Both the position numbers and the translations under genes were made by a program. Below the pieces are notes generated by a model, which did no database searches, was not told where the DNA came from, and saw nothing but the letters and a program-made list of their open reading frames with translations. Shown one piece after another: positions 55,185-64,000 of a stretch of DNA of 64,000 nt. Each line of letters opens with the position of its first letter. Position 1 is the stretch's first letter. Origin of the DNA: Phytopythium helicoides (lineage: Eukaryota; Oomycota; Peronosporomycetes; Pythiales; Pythiaceae); assembly GCA_024867545.1 (NCBI GenBank), contig JANFNE010000060.1, forward strand, positions 186,001 through 250,000, read 5' to 3'.

Positions 55185-56432
55185 ATGTTCAAGAGCTTAT
55201 CGGCAGCACTGGCCGCTGCCTCCCTCATCAACAGCCTCATGTCGGTCCAAGCATATGCACCATGTAACTCCGCGCTTGGAGAGCTCGAGATGAGCGTCGA
55301 GGGCCAAGTTGGAATCTTTTGCGTCTCGGGCTCCATATGCATGGCCAACAACGGTCACGGCTCATGCCCCGGGGTGCAACCTGGTCTTCCCGACGGATCT
55401 TACTGCGGACTCGTGCGAACTGGGGTGTACGGCTGCAAGGCTGGACTGGCTCCGACAGCTTCTACTCCATCCCCGACGCCGACACCGACCGCAACCCCAT
55501 CACCAACTCCAACTCCGACAACTACACGAGCTCCAACGCCGACACCGACTCCAACAACTTCTTCGACATCCACACCAGTAGCAACAACCGCGAACGGATG
55601 CCCAGTGGGAAGCACCCCAGTCAGTGTCGAAGGTGTCCCAGGCATCTTCTGTGCGGAGGAACCCATTTGCATGGGAACCAAGACGAACTCGGGGTTCTGT
55701 CCCGTGCCTCAGACTGGATTGCCAAACGGCTCGTACTGTGAAACAGTTGCCTCTGGTGTCTTTGGCTGTAAGGCTGGTCGCAATCCGGCATCTGACGCTA
55801 CACCAACTCCAACACCAACACCAACACCAACACCAACACCCACTCCTACACCGACGCCGACGTCAACTCGGACCCCAACGCCAACACCAACTTCGACATC
55901 CGCCCCTGGAGCTACCACTGCGAATGGATGCCCGGTTGGGAGTTCGCCCATTAGTGTCGAAGGTGTCCCTGGGATCTTTTGCGCTCCTGAGCCAGTCTGT
56001 GTAGGAACGAAAACGAACTCTGGATCATGTCCTGTGGCCCAGCCTGGACTCCTCGATGGATCGTACTGCGGTACGGTTGCATCTGGCGTGTTTGGCTGCA
56101 AGGTTGGCCGTAACCCAGTCAGCACTGCGACACCAACACCGACGTCTACTCCAATGTCCACAACCACGCCAACCTCGAGCTCGACCTCAACCACTCCTAC
56201 ACCAACTCCAACCCCAACATCGACTCCGGTTCCGACTACAGCTAGCGGATGCCTCGTCGGTAGCTCGCCCATCAGCGTAGAGGGTGTTCCTGGCATTTTT
56301 TGTGCAGTCGAGCCGATCTGCAAGGGAACAACGTCGAATGCTGGTTCATGCCCTGTGAAGCAGCCTGGTCTTCCGAACGGCGCCTACTGCGGCACCGTGG
56401 CGTCGGGTGTGTTTGGATGCAAGGCTGCCTAG
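55185..56432 (+). CDS. Secreted cysteine-rich repeat protein A
   Basis: 415 residues from ATG 55185. Signal peptide at residues 1-25 (MFKSLSAALAAASLINSLM, cut after VQAYA or nearby). Four modules of about 60 residues follow, each with six cysteines: C27/46/52/61/74/84, C139/156/162/172/185/195, C249/266/272/282/295/305, C356/373/379/389/402/412, with consensus SVEGVPGIFC..PIC..GSCP..QPGLPDGSYC..ASGVFGC. Thr/Pro repeat linkers (TPTPTP) separate them, as in secreted cell-wall proteins with O-glycosylated spacers. Even spacing suggests three disulfides per module. The module is not one I can name, and function is unknown; cell-wall or apoplastic location is inferred. Paralogue B lies 6 kb downstream. 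Confidence 0.85.
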   Translation: MFKSLSAALAAASLINSLMSVQAYAPCNSALGELEMSVEGQVGIFCVSGSICMANNGHGSCPGVQPGLPDGSYCGLVRTGVYGCKAGLAPTASTPSPTPTPTATPSPTPTPTTTRAPTPTPTPTTSSTSTPVATTANGCPVGSTPVSVEGVPGIFCAEEPICMGTKTNSGFCPVPQTGLPNGSYCETVASGVFGCKAGRNPASDATPTPTPTPTPTPTPTPTPTPTSTRTPTPTPTSTSAPGATTANGCPVGSSPISVEGVPGIFCAPEPVCVGTKTNSGSCPVAQPGLLDGSYCGTVASGVFGCKVGRNPVSTATPTPTSTPMSTTTPTSSSTSTTPTPTPTPTSTPVPTTASGCLVGSSPISVEGVPGIFCAVEPICKGTTSNAGSCPVKQPGLPNGAYCGTVASGVFGCKAA

Positions 56433-57030
56433 AGCGCGACGACACCCACGCTAACTCCGTCCTCGGCTAGAACCTAGCTGGTTTCTTGATTCGTAGGATC
56501 ATAGTAGCATCAAATTGGGATCATTGCACCCAGTGAACGTGTCAAGTCAGACGAGCAGGGTTCACGGCTATGAATTGTGGAGTTCTTTCGAGTGTACATC
56601 GTGTTCCAACTCACTCATAACATTATGGAAACCGATGGTGTCCGCATGGCAATCCATAAACAACTCACTCGCCCCGAAGAGGCTCATCGCCGAGCTCAGC
56701 CAAGTTTTCGCTCGCACGGCTTCGCTGCTTCAGCGTCGAGCTCCTTGGCAATGTGTCGGTCGGACTGTGGCAAGGTTTCACGTGGTTTGATACAGTAACC
56801 ACGGGTATGAAGCGTAAGGTGCGCCCCACTAGATTAGGTTCGTACTCGAACCTAGTGCACTTCGGCTAAGTACGACTCGTGAGCTTGCATACTTTAGGCA
56901 AGTAGTTTCTCCCAACATGTTTAGGAGCTTCCGGATCCTGGAAATATCACGAAATGTGTCTTTTCATTGTAGCTTGATGGTGGTTTCGCCAGCAATTGTG
57001 CGAATTAAACTGGAACGATGAAGTAGCATT
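56433..57030. other. Intergenic region to the Harbinger element
   Basis: No gene supported. The ATT at 57028-57030 is the left target duplication of the transposon. Confidence 0.6.
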
Positions 57031-57224
57031 AGAGGTCTTTAGCTGACCGTTACTGTTTCTCTTCACATCCGAAAATACGATTTTTAGAAATACGGTTCAA
57101 ATACAGATTTAGCACATTTCATTTTTACTGTTTGCCGTAGCTGAAGTATGTAACTAAAAATAAAGGTTCAAATTACGAGCAGGTGTTGGCATTTCCTCAG
57201 TGCTGAAGTGCTTGAGAACTCGCC

Positions 57225-58031
57225 ATGGTCTTCCGTTTCAATGAAGATCAGGACAAAGAGCTCATGAGGGAGCTGATTCGCCTCAAGCCATTTGCAGCAG
57301 AGCACGGGTCTACTCTTCACGTTTGGAATGAGGTTGCTACAAGCCTGTCTAAGGCAATTAACGTAACACTCAACGCCAAGCAGGTTCGAGATCGCCTAAA
57401 AGTGCTTATGAAAATTTACGCTGTGGAGGAGAGAATTGGTACCTATGGCAGCGGTGTAGTCCAATCGTTAGACGCTGTCAACGAGCAGAGCCATTATGAT
57501 GACCGAGAAGGCCTCGTTCGTGAATACATTCAGCTTTCTGCAGGACATAAAGCCGCGAAGCAGGCTAAGCAGGACAAGAAAAAGAAGAAAGAAGAAGATC
57601 TAGCTCGGTACGCCGATGAAATTGTACTCGAAAGCACAAAACGGCGCTCAGCACGCCTTTCGATTGATCTTAGCGATGAAAAAACAGAGGACAGTGATGC
57701 AGAAAGTTCTATCTCTACGGTATCGTCTCAAATGTCGCGCTCAACGCACGAGTCTATTGGCAAATCCGATCCACCAGTTACCTCGAAGCGGACTAATGCT
57801 TTTTTAACAGAGGTTAGTAGACAGCAAAAGAGACAGCGAGAGCAGTTTGATCTGAAAGTACGCGAGCTTGAGCAATCACAACAGCAATTTGTTGTGCGTC
57901 TAGAATTTGAGCGCGAACTAGCTCAACAACGACTTCAATTTGAAGAGCGGCTTCAAGCCAGCAACCGCGATTTGCTATTAGAATGTGCAAAGCTATTTAG
58001 CTCGGCAATCGCAAACAAGAACAAAGACTAG
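57225..58031 (+). CDS. Harbinger Myb/SANT-like protein
   Basis: 268 residues from ATG 57225. N-terminal Myb/SANT-like trihelix at residues ~5-75 (FNEDQDKELMRELIRLKPF, WNEVATSLSKAINVTL, KQVRDRLKVLMKIY). A Lys-rich basic tract (KQDKKKKKEEDLARYADE) follows, then an acidic Ser segment and a C-terminal coiled coil at ~198-262. In Harbinger elements the Myb-like partner binds element ends and helps the transposase enter the nucleus. Pairing with the neighbouring transposase supports the call; sequence similarity alone is moderate. Confidence 0.8.
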   Translation: MVFRFNEDQDKELMRELIRLKPFAAEHGSTLHVWNEVATSLSKAINVTLNAKQVRDRLKVLMKIYAVEERIGTYGSGVVQSLDAVNEQSHYDDREGLVREYIQLSAGHKAAKQAKQDKKKKKEEDLARYADEIVLESTKRRSARLSIDLSDEKTEDSDAESSISTVSSQMSRSTHESIGKSDPPVTSKRTNAFLTEVSRQQKRQREQFDLKVRELEQSQQQFVVRLEFERELAQQRLQFEERLQASNRDLLLECAKLFSSAIANKNKD

Positions 58032-58055
58032 AGACGCTCCGTGGCAGTCTAACAA

Positions 58056-59471
58056 CTAATGCACCCCACGTAGATATTCGCTAATTGAAGGAGGCTTAAT
58101 ACCGAAGTAATCACTTGCGGTGTTACCACCTCTCATGCATGTGATGCAGTTTGTCATTAAAGCACCAACACGATACATTTGCCCGACAGGTTGCGACCCC
58201 GTCCGTAGGCTCGTTTTTAAATCCAATGCTTTGAAGTAGGTGATGATCTGGCCGTATGACCACTCCACAGATACACGAATCTTGCTCATGCGCTTGTTGA
58301 TAAATCTTTGCGAAGAAATCAGGTTCCCTACGGCTCCCTCGAACGGACTCGCAATCACATCGTCTCGTCCATATGCACAGTCCCCAAAGATGCGGTAGTC
58401 GCGGAATTGTGAGCGTGCACGGATCATGTCAGCTAATCCTGACTCGGTGTACATTTTTACATCATGATTTCGTCCTGGAAATGGCCCGAACAAATGTGAT
58501 ATCATGCCGTCAGGAGTAAGGAGAGTCTGGAACTTGAGGGCGTGCTTTCGCTTGTGCCCATTGTAAACAGACTGTTGGGTCAGATACTTACGCTTCCTGC
58601 TGGCAGTGCGAGGCTGAGGACGACAGATACCTCGAACTGTGCCGTCAATAAAGCACCACACGTTCGTATAAGGCGAACCCGCGTCAAAGATCGCCTGTGC
58701 GTACTCGCCAAGCCTTCTACAAATGATGTGCTCATTGAAATCGAGCAGTGGTTTGAACCTTGAGTCGATGAGCTCAAGAGTATGAGAGAAAATGTTGGAG
58801 AGGCCACTGGGAGAGCGTCCAAAGAAATCTTGCAAGTCAAGCCAACGTATTGGCACCGAAAGCTTGTATAGAACGACGCAAAGCCCTTCAATCACTGTTG
58901 CTGCCGTTCGCTCTCGGGTAACAATACTTCCCAGATCCAAGAGTTCAACGAGTTGAATCAGCTCGGCTTTGTGGAACCGGAATCGCGCCACACAATCCGC
59001 ATCGGAGAGAGCGTTGAAATTGAAAGGAGTTCGAACCACAGGCTCACGAATTGGCACAGACGAAAGAATCGCGTACAGCGAAGCTGCTTGGACGACGTCA
59101 CCGCGCTCTACAGCACGTGACCATAGGTGCATCAAATAGGCAGCCTTGTAGTGACGCCCAACACCGCGAGCAAGTACACGCGCATACCATCGAAGCTCGC
59201 TATCCAACACAAGATCATCATTGCCATCATGTTGACCTTCGCACACGGCGACATGCTGCTCCCTCGTGGCCGGCGCGGCGACATGCTGCTCCCTCATGGC
59301 CGGCGCGGTGGCGTGCTGCTCCCTCATGGCCGGTGCGGTGGCGTTCTGCTCCCTCGTGGCCGGCGCGGCGACATGCTGCTCCCTCATGGCCGGCGCGGTG
59401 GCGTGCTGCTCCCTCATGGCCGGCGCGGCGACATGCTGCTCCCTCATGGCCGGCGCGGTGGATGGCAGCAT
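58056..59471 (-). CDS. PIF/Harbinger DDE transposase
   Basis: 471 residues from ATG 59471. Residues 6-75 are seven copies of a ten-residue repeat (APAMREQHVA and variants), an unusual N-terminal extension. The catalytic triad of the DDE_4 family is visible: D276 in CFIDGTVRGI, D364 in IFGDCAYGRD and E403 in VSVEWSYGQI, with the family segment LFGPFPGRNHDVKMY between. A helix-turn-helix-like region (LSVPIRWLDLQDFFGRSPS) precedes the core. The frame is fully open with no missing catalytic residue, so the enzyme could be active. Confidence 0.88.
   Translation of the reverse strand: MLPSTAPAMREQHVAAPAMREQHATAPAMREQHVAAPATREQNATAPAMREQHATAPAMREQHVAAPATREQHVAVCEGQHDGNDDLVLDSELRWYARVLARGVGRHYKAAYLMHLWSRAVERGDVVQAASLYAILSSVPIREPVVRTPFNFNALSDADCVARFRFHKAELIQLVELLDLGSIVTRERTAATVIEGLCVVLYKLSVPIRWLDLQDFFGRSPSGLSNIFSHTLELIDSRFKPLLDFNEHIICRRLGEYAQAIFDAGSPYTNVWCFIDGTVRGICRPQPRTASRKRKYLTQQSVYNGHKRKHALKFQTLLTPDGMISHLFGPFPGRNHDVKMYTESGLADMIRARSQFRDYRIFGDCAYGRDDVIASPFEGAVGNLISSQRFINKRMSKIRVSVEWSYGQIITYFKALDLKTSLRTGSQPVGQMYRVGALMTNCITCMRGGNTASDYFGIKPPSISEYLRGVH
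59247..59456. repeat. 30 bp minisatellite inside the transposase gene
   Basis: Seven tandem copies of a 30 bp unit (core CATGGCCGGCGCGG on the plus strand) encoding the ten-residue repeat. In frame and without spacers, so not a CRISPR array. Confidence 0.9.
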
Positions 59472-59728
59472 CCTTGTTGCGTCTAGCCGTTGGTTCTGGC
59501 CCCCGAGTACAGTAGTAGGCTCAGACCAGACAGCTACGATTTAAAGGCCACAAGCAGAAAATTAGCGAATCGTAAATCTGCACTGTTTTCAGGATTTTTT
59601 AGCTTGTTTTGGACGGTTGAGTGGAATCGTTGTGAACGGTTGGCACATATTTTCGGAAACAAATTACGGTATTGTCATATGTTTTGACCGTAAATTCTAA
59701 AGTTACGGTCGTGCTAAAGACCTCTATT

Positions 59729-61278
59729 CTCTGCTTTGAAGATAAGCGGTTTCCTCCGTCTCGACTGTAAATTTTATGCGGAATTTCGTCACGGTCGGCG
59801 AAAAACACATCCACTTCTTCGTCGATCACTATATCGGGTGGGGGTAGAACAGGAAATGTTCTTGACATCCGGCACTGCATATACGTTTTAATAGACAAAT
59901 TAAGAGAGGAAAGCTCCACTCGAAGCGGTGTATCACCGAGGAAGGCTACCGCGTCTATACACACACGTAGATAGTAGTCGAATTGCGCGCCGTTTCGCCG
60001 CCGCAACTGCATTGAGGAGAGCCCCGCTCGGAGCGGTGTACCACTGAGGTGGATCACCTTGGCCGAAGACCCGCCGGATCTCGAGCAACGGCTCGTACTG
60101 AAGAGTCGGGGCGTGTTATACCCGAACGCAGGTACAACATCTCCGAATGGCGGGGCGTCGAATCCTGGAGGGGGAGTGAGCGGTTGCCTGACTGAGAGTC
60201 CACGTCTACTACAGCGATCGACACGTGATCGTGGATAATGGCATCGTCAGTGATATTGATCACCACGTCATGAGCACGCTGGATGTCGGCAATTCCTCCA
60301 TGCCGATCAACATCAGCGTCAACTACTTGTGTCCCGTACAGCTAACCTGCATTGCTGCCGTAACTCCAACTCGATCCGTACGTCTCGTCTGCGGAGTCGC
60401 CTCCCTCGTTCTCTCCTCGTCAGCCGACTGCGTTCGCTGCAGGCTTCGATATAGCTCGACTTCTCTTCTTGTCTACAAATCTGGAACTGCTGGCTAGGTG
60501 CCTGCCGGCAGCCACCGCCTGCCTGCTTCCTGCGCTCCTTTTGCTCATGCATAGTCGCTCCAGTCTGATCGGCACTCGTTCTACGCTGGTATCCTCCAGG
60601 ATCTCGTGGCACAGCTGCCCATGGATTCGAAGCCGTCCGGTCTGCTAGTCGCTTTTCTCCTCCATCATCGTCACTCGAGACAATCAGCACCTCACGTCCA
60701 CTGTCGTCCACCACGGTCCTCAGCACTTCCTGGTCGTGGGACCCATTACTTGGTGGTGGTGCTATTTTGTAGTGCGGTTCGGTACAGGCACAAGCCTTTC
60801 AATGGGTTGAATGAACAGATTTCGAGGACTTATCTTAATTCAGTACCGCCAAAACTACTGAATATAGGACTACCTCAGAAAGTCATATAATAATAAAGAT
60901 GCTATTCAAACTATCAGTTTTGACTCTTTGATCGGGACAGGATATGGTACACTGAACCAGTTTGGGCATCTTCAACTGTACCATTTTTTCTTCAACGTAA
61001 AAACCTACGATGGGGGCCGGTACAGTAAATTACGGTGATGTGGTCAGGAGACTGTCTTCACCACAGTCGCAACTTGCCTAAGATCGATCGCCATGCGATC
61101 CTAGTCAGACGAATGGGGTCAGACGAATGGGACAATGAGAAAGCTGCAAGTTGCTGCCAGACTCGTGGTCACGGCCTTGATTCTCGACACCACTTTCTAA
61201 TCTACCGAGCCATCGGCACTATCTAGCAACAGCTAGCTATTTCCTCCTTCCCAACACCACTTCATTCATCGCCAAGTC
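59729..61278. other. Region of degraded coding-like sequence
   Basis: Minus-strand segments at 59599-60057, 60054-60266 and 60319-60726 look partly protein-like but end in different frames. A 108 bp unit (GAGGARAGCYCCRCTCGRAG) is repeated at 59906 and 60014, encoding GDTPLRVELSS / SGTPLRAGLSS. Possibly an old retroelement or gene relic; no family recognised. 60890-61030 is AT-rich. Confidence 0.4.
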
Positions 61279-62514
61279 ATGTTCAAGAGCTTATCGGCAG
61301 CACTGGCCGCTGCCTCCCTCATCAACAGCCTCATGTCGGTCCAAGCATATGCACCATGTAACTCCGCGCTTGGAGAGCTCGAGATGAGCGTCGAGGGCCA
61401 AGTTGGAATCTTCTGCGTCTCGGGCTCCATATGCATGGCCAACAACGGTCACGGCTCATGCCCCGGGGTGCAACCTGGTCTTCCCGACGGATCGTACTGC
61501 GGACTCGTGCGAACTGGGGTGTACGGCTGCAAGGCTGGGCTGGCTCCGACAGCTTCCACTCCATCCCCAACCCCGGCGCCGACGCCGACCGCAACCCCAT
61601 CACCAACTCCAACTCCGACAACTACGCGAGCTCCAACGCCAACACCGACTCCAACAACTTCTTCGACATCCACACCGGTAGCAACAACCGCGAACGGGTG
61701 CCCAGTGGGAAGCACCCCAGTCAGTGTCGAAGGTGTCCCAGGCATCTTCTGTGCGGAGGAACCCATTTGCATGGGAACCAAGACCAACTCGGGGTTCTGT
61801 CCCGTGACTCAGACTGGATTGCCAAACGGCTCGTACTGTGGAACAGTTGCCTCCGGTGTCTTTGGCTGTAAGGCTGGTCGCAATCCGGCATCTGACGCTA
61901 CACCAACACCAACACCCTCTCCTACTCCTACTCCTTCACCGACGCCGACGCCAACGCCAACGTCAGCTCGGACCCCAACACCAACACCAACTTCGACATC
62001 CACCCCTGGAGCTACCACTGCGAATGGATGCCCGGTTGGGAGTTCGCCCATTAGTGTCGAAGGTGTCCCTGGAGTCTTTTGCGCTCCTGAGCCAATCTGT
62101 GTAGGAACGAAAACGAACTCTGGATCATGTCCAGTGGCCCAGCATGGACTCCCCGATGGATCGTACTGCGGTACGGTTGCATCAGGCGTGTTTGGCTGCA
62201 AGGCTGGCCGCAACCCAACACCGACGTCTACTCCGACGTCCTCAACCACGCCGACCTCGAGCTCGACCTCAATCACTCCTACACCAACTCCAACGCCAGC
62301 ATCGACTCCGGTTCCGACTACAGCTAGCGGATGCCCGGTCGGTAGCTCGCCCATCAGCGTGGAGGGTGTTCCCGGCATTTTTTGTGCAGTCGAGCCGATC
62401 TGCAAGGGAACAACGTCCAACGCTGGTTCATGCCCTGTGAAGCAGCCTGGGCTCTCGAATGGCGCCTACTGCGGCACCGTGGCGTCGGGTGTGTTTGGAT
62501 GTAAGGCTGCCTAG
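61279..62514 (+). CDS. Secreted cysteine-rich repeat protein B
   Basis: 411 residues from ATG 61279. The signal peptide and first module are the same as in protein A at almost every position; all four six-cysteine modules are kept. Differences are concentrated in the Thr/Pro linkers (extra PAPTPT, PSPTPTPSPT) and a few substitutions (CGTVAS for CETVAS, CPVGSS for CLVGSS in module 4). The shared promoter-side sequence (from 61055) shows the duplication included the control region. The 3' flanks diverge soon after the stop. Confidence 0.85.
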   Translation: MFKSLSAALAAASLINSLMSVQAYAPCNSALGELEMSVEGQVGIFCVSGSICMANNGHGSCPGVQPGLPDGSYCGLVRTGVYGCKAGLAPTASTPSPTPAPTPTATPSPTPTPTTTRAPTPTPTPTTSSTSTPVATTANGCPVGSTPVSVEGVPGIFCAEEPICMGTKTNSGFCPVTQTGLPNGSYCGTVASGVFGCKAGRNPASDATPTPTPSPTPTPSPTPTPTPTSARTPTPTPTSTSTPGATTANGCPVGSSPISVEGVPGVFCAPEPICVGTKTNSGSCPVAQHGLPDGSYCGTVASGVFGCKAGRNPTPTSTPTSSTTPTSSSTSITPTPTPTPASTPVPTTASGCPVGSSPISVEGVPGIFCAVEPICKGTTSNAGSCPVKQPGLSNGAYCGTVASGVFGCKAA

Positions 62515-63449
62515 AGCGCGTCAGGTCAGGCACCGACATACGAACAGCATTCACGCCTTTGAAGCGAAGAATTCTTTCGAGCTTCAACGCAGCCATGAAA
62601 GCCGATTACGCTCCCCGCCATCTCCCCTGCCATCTCCTTGAACTGCAAGTGTTCGTCCATGGCGCGATCTTGTTATGACGCTCGATGCAGAAAGGATATG
62701 TCGTGTGGGAAACGCTGAGTGCGATGACGCCCGGCTGCGATCTCGCCTCGAGCCATCAACTCTCGGCGCCATCGACCCATTGTGGTGGTGGATATCCGCG
62801 TGGCCACGCTCGCGGTGTATGACGCTCCCCACCTTTCTCGCGTTGAGCCATAATCGCGGCCCATAAGTCGCTCGCCATCGACCCATCGGAACGCGCGGTG
62901 CCTGCCCCAGCGTGTCATATTCACTTGGCGTCAGCCGATTGCGCCACCGACTGCGACGCCTCGCTCGTCACGCTCCCCGGTACCACTGGACTCGATGTCT
63001 ATCGACCAGAGACAGTCATGCCGAAGCTCAGGGCCACCGGTCCGCCTCATCCATCACTTTGGCCTGGAGCAATCACGGCTCCGGCTAGGCTCGGTGTCAT
63101 GTCAGCACCCCGTCGAGCAGCTCCACTGGGTTCTGATTGGTCCGTTTGATTCCAATTCAGCCAATCCACGCACGATATGCGGTAGGTCGCAGGGTTGTTA
63201 GGTAATAAGTCAGTGGCCTGTACCTAGATTTTGTGTTTACGCTCTTCGTCCCACTGTGTCGGCGACATACTGAGCCCGAGTCGCGCGTGGCGTTTACGCG
63301 TTTCTCTTGCGAAATGTATGCGATCACCTCGTCTTCCGTAAACCGTTCCGGCGTAAACAGCTTCAGACTATTACGGCATACTCAGTTCCAGTCACTCGTA
63401 GCCGCTCGTTGTGTCCCCACCGAACAGAGCCGCGAGCTGCGAGCACTGC
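62515..63449. other. Intergenic region, no gene seen
   Basis: Contains GCGAT/TCGCC-rich sequence but no conserved frame. Confidence 0.5.
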
Positions 63450-63465
63450 GCTCATTTTCCAATCG
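63450..63465 (+). promoter_or_regulatory. Oomycete Inr+FPR core promoter
   Basis: GCTCATTTTCCAATCG, a close match to GCTCATTYYNCAWTTT, 48 bases before the ATG at 63513. Confidence 0.75.
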
Positions 63466-63512
63466 CCTGGGCACCGCACAGCCCCGCCAATTGCCTTTGC
63501 AGCTCCGTTGCA

Positions 63513-64000
63513 ATGCCGATCCGCCACTCGGTTTCGTCGTCTTCGTCTCGCAAGCGCGTGCCGCTGGCGCCGCTGCCAGCGCGACTGCAGCTGCTCGAGC
63601 AGCTCTCGCTGTCGCTCTCGGTCTCCAAGACGCACAAGCGCGACGTCCGCTACGAGCTCGAGGTGACTCACGCGCCCAGCGGCATCTCGTGGACCCACCG
63701 CCGGTCCTTCGAGGAGTACCACGACTTCCAGCAGCACCTGCTGCGCGCCATGAAGCACGGACACTTTTGCCAGGCAGAGTGCCCCTACCTGTACACGTTC
63801 ATCAAGAGCTACTTCCCGCGCCCCGCGCTCTTCGGCGCCGCCAGCTCCTGCGTCATGGAGAAGCGCCGCGACGCGCTCGAGCAGTGCCTCACCACACTGC
63901 AAAAGTTCCTCGTCAGTCGCGCCAACATGTCGTGCGCCGTGCTCAGCGAGGACGTCGCGCGCGAGGTTGTCGCCTTCGTCGTCGGCGATGTCGCGAACCC
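63513..64000 (+). CDS. PX-like protein, partial (array member 8)
   Basis: ATG 63513 opens MPIRHSVSSSSSRKRVPLAP and then a PX-like domain (RLQLLEQLSLSLSVS, WTHRRSFEEYHDFQQHLL, GHFCQAECPYLYTF, SYFPRPALFG, ANMSCAVL) that runs off the window after 162 codons. It is closest to members 1 and 7 (SYFPRP/SYFPKK, no second CxxC), which predicts a C-terminal RING beyond the edge. It is 47 kb from the rest of the array. Confidence 0.8.
   Translation, partial: MPIRHSVSSSSSRKRVPLAPLPARLQLLEQLSLSLSVSKTHKRDVRYELEVTHAPSGISWTHRRSFEEYHDFQQHLLRAMKHGHFCQAECPYLYTFIKSYFPRPALFGAASSCVMEKRRDALEQCLTTLQKFLVSRANMSCAVLSEDVAREVVAFVVGDVAN

Larger units (their letters stand above)
57031..59725. mobile_element. Complete PIF/Harbinger-like DNA transposon
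   Basis: 2,695 bp. Terminal inverted repeats start AGAGGTCTTTAGC at both ends and continue imperfectly (TGACCGTTAC left, ACGACCGTAAC right). Flanked by the 3 bp direct repeat ATT (57028-57030, 59726-59728). It carries the two genes expected of this superfamily, a Myb-like protein and a DDE transposase, in convergent orientation 24 bases apart. Both frames are open, so it may be autonomous. Confidence 0.88.

Noticed and set aside
59247..59456. CRISPR-like regular 30 bp repeats
   Set aside because: Copies are contiguous without unique spacers and encode an in-frame peptide repeat in the transposase.

Overview
The window looks like nuclear DNA of an oomycete (Phytophthora/Pythium type). It is GC-rich, with compact and mostly intronless genes. 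The few introns are about 70-80 bp with GT..AG borders. Several genes carry a good match to the oomycete core promoter (Inr+FPR, GCTCATTYYNCAWTTT) 15-85 bases upstream of the ATG. There is one short TTTAGGG-type telomere-like patch. The gene families fit: expanded PX/RING proteins, TKL kinases with ankyrin repeats, a Xi-class glutathione transferase (glutathionyl-hydroquinone reductase) expansion, and Thr/Pro-rich secreted proteins. No bacterial operon structure, ribosome binding sites or tRNA/rRNA genes were seen.

Layout. 1-1.1 kb: a small coiled-coil gene between imperfect direct repeats. 1.4-16.2 kb: a tandem array of seven PX-like genes, some ending in a RING-H2 finger and others with the finger lost; an eighth begins at the right edge (63.5 kb) and runs off the window. 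16.4-54.2 kb: a glutathionyl-hydroquinone-reductase-like (GHR) array of eleven members, of which seven look intact and four are broken or partial. Mixed into it are one intact tandem pseudokinase/kinase gene (27.7-31.0 kb), a decayed ankyrin-kinase gene (42.3-45.7 kb) and a cytosine deaminase gene (37.3-37.7 kb). 55.2-62.5 kb: two paralogous secreted cysteine-rich proteins on either side of a complete PIF/Harbinger-like DNA transposon with both of its genes.

The main discovery is a cluster of five intact, nearly identical 709-residue Fanzor proteins (eukaryotic TnpB relatives; RNA-guided RuvC nucleases) at 17.7-19.8 (+), 32.6-34.7 (-), 39.2-41.3 (-), 45.8-47.9 (-) and 50.4-52.6 kb (+). All keep the RuvC Asp residues, a four-Cys zinc finger, a candidate relocated catalytic Glu and basic nuclear-localisation motifs. 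Each is followed by an almost invariant 65-85 base non-coding tail that folds into short hairpins and is the candidate omega RNA. Two copies have the same element length (2,481 bp by my boundaries). Their right ends abut or interrupt host genes: a GHR gene, an ankyrin-kinase gene and a Gly/Met/Asn-rich gene. Two others sit head-to-head with GHR genes. The GHR and kinase families next to these elements show the most pseudogenes, so the elements appear tied to local duplication and gene decay.

Limits: everything was read by eye. Functions are family-level inferences, frameshifts could in part be assembly errors, and element ends come from comparing the five copies with each other.
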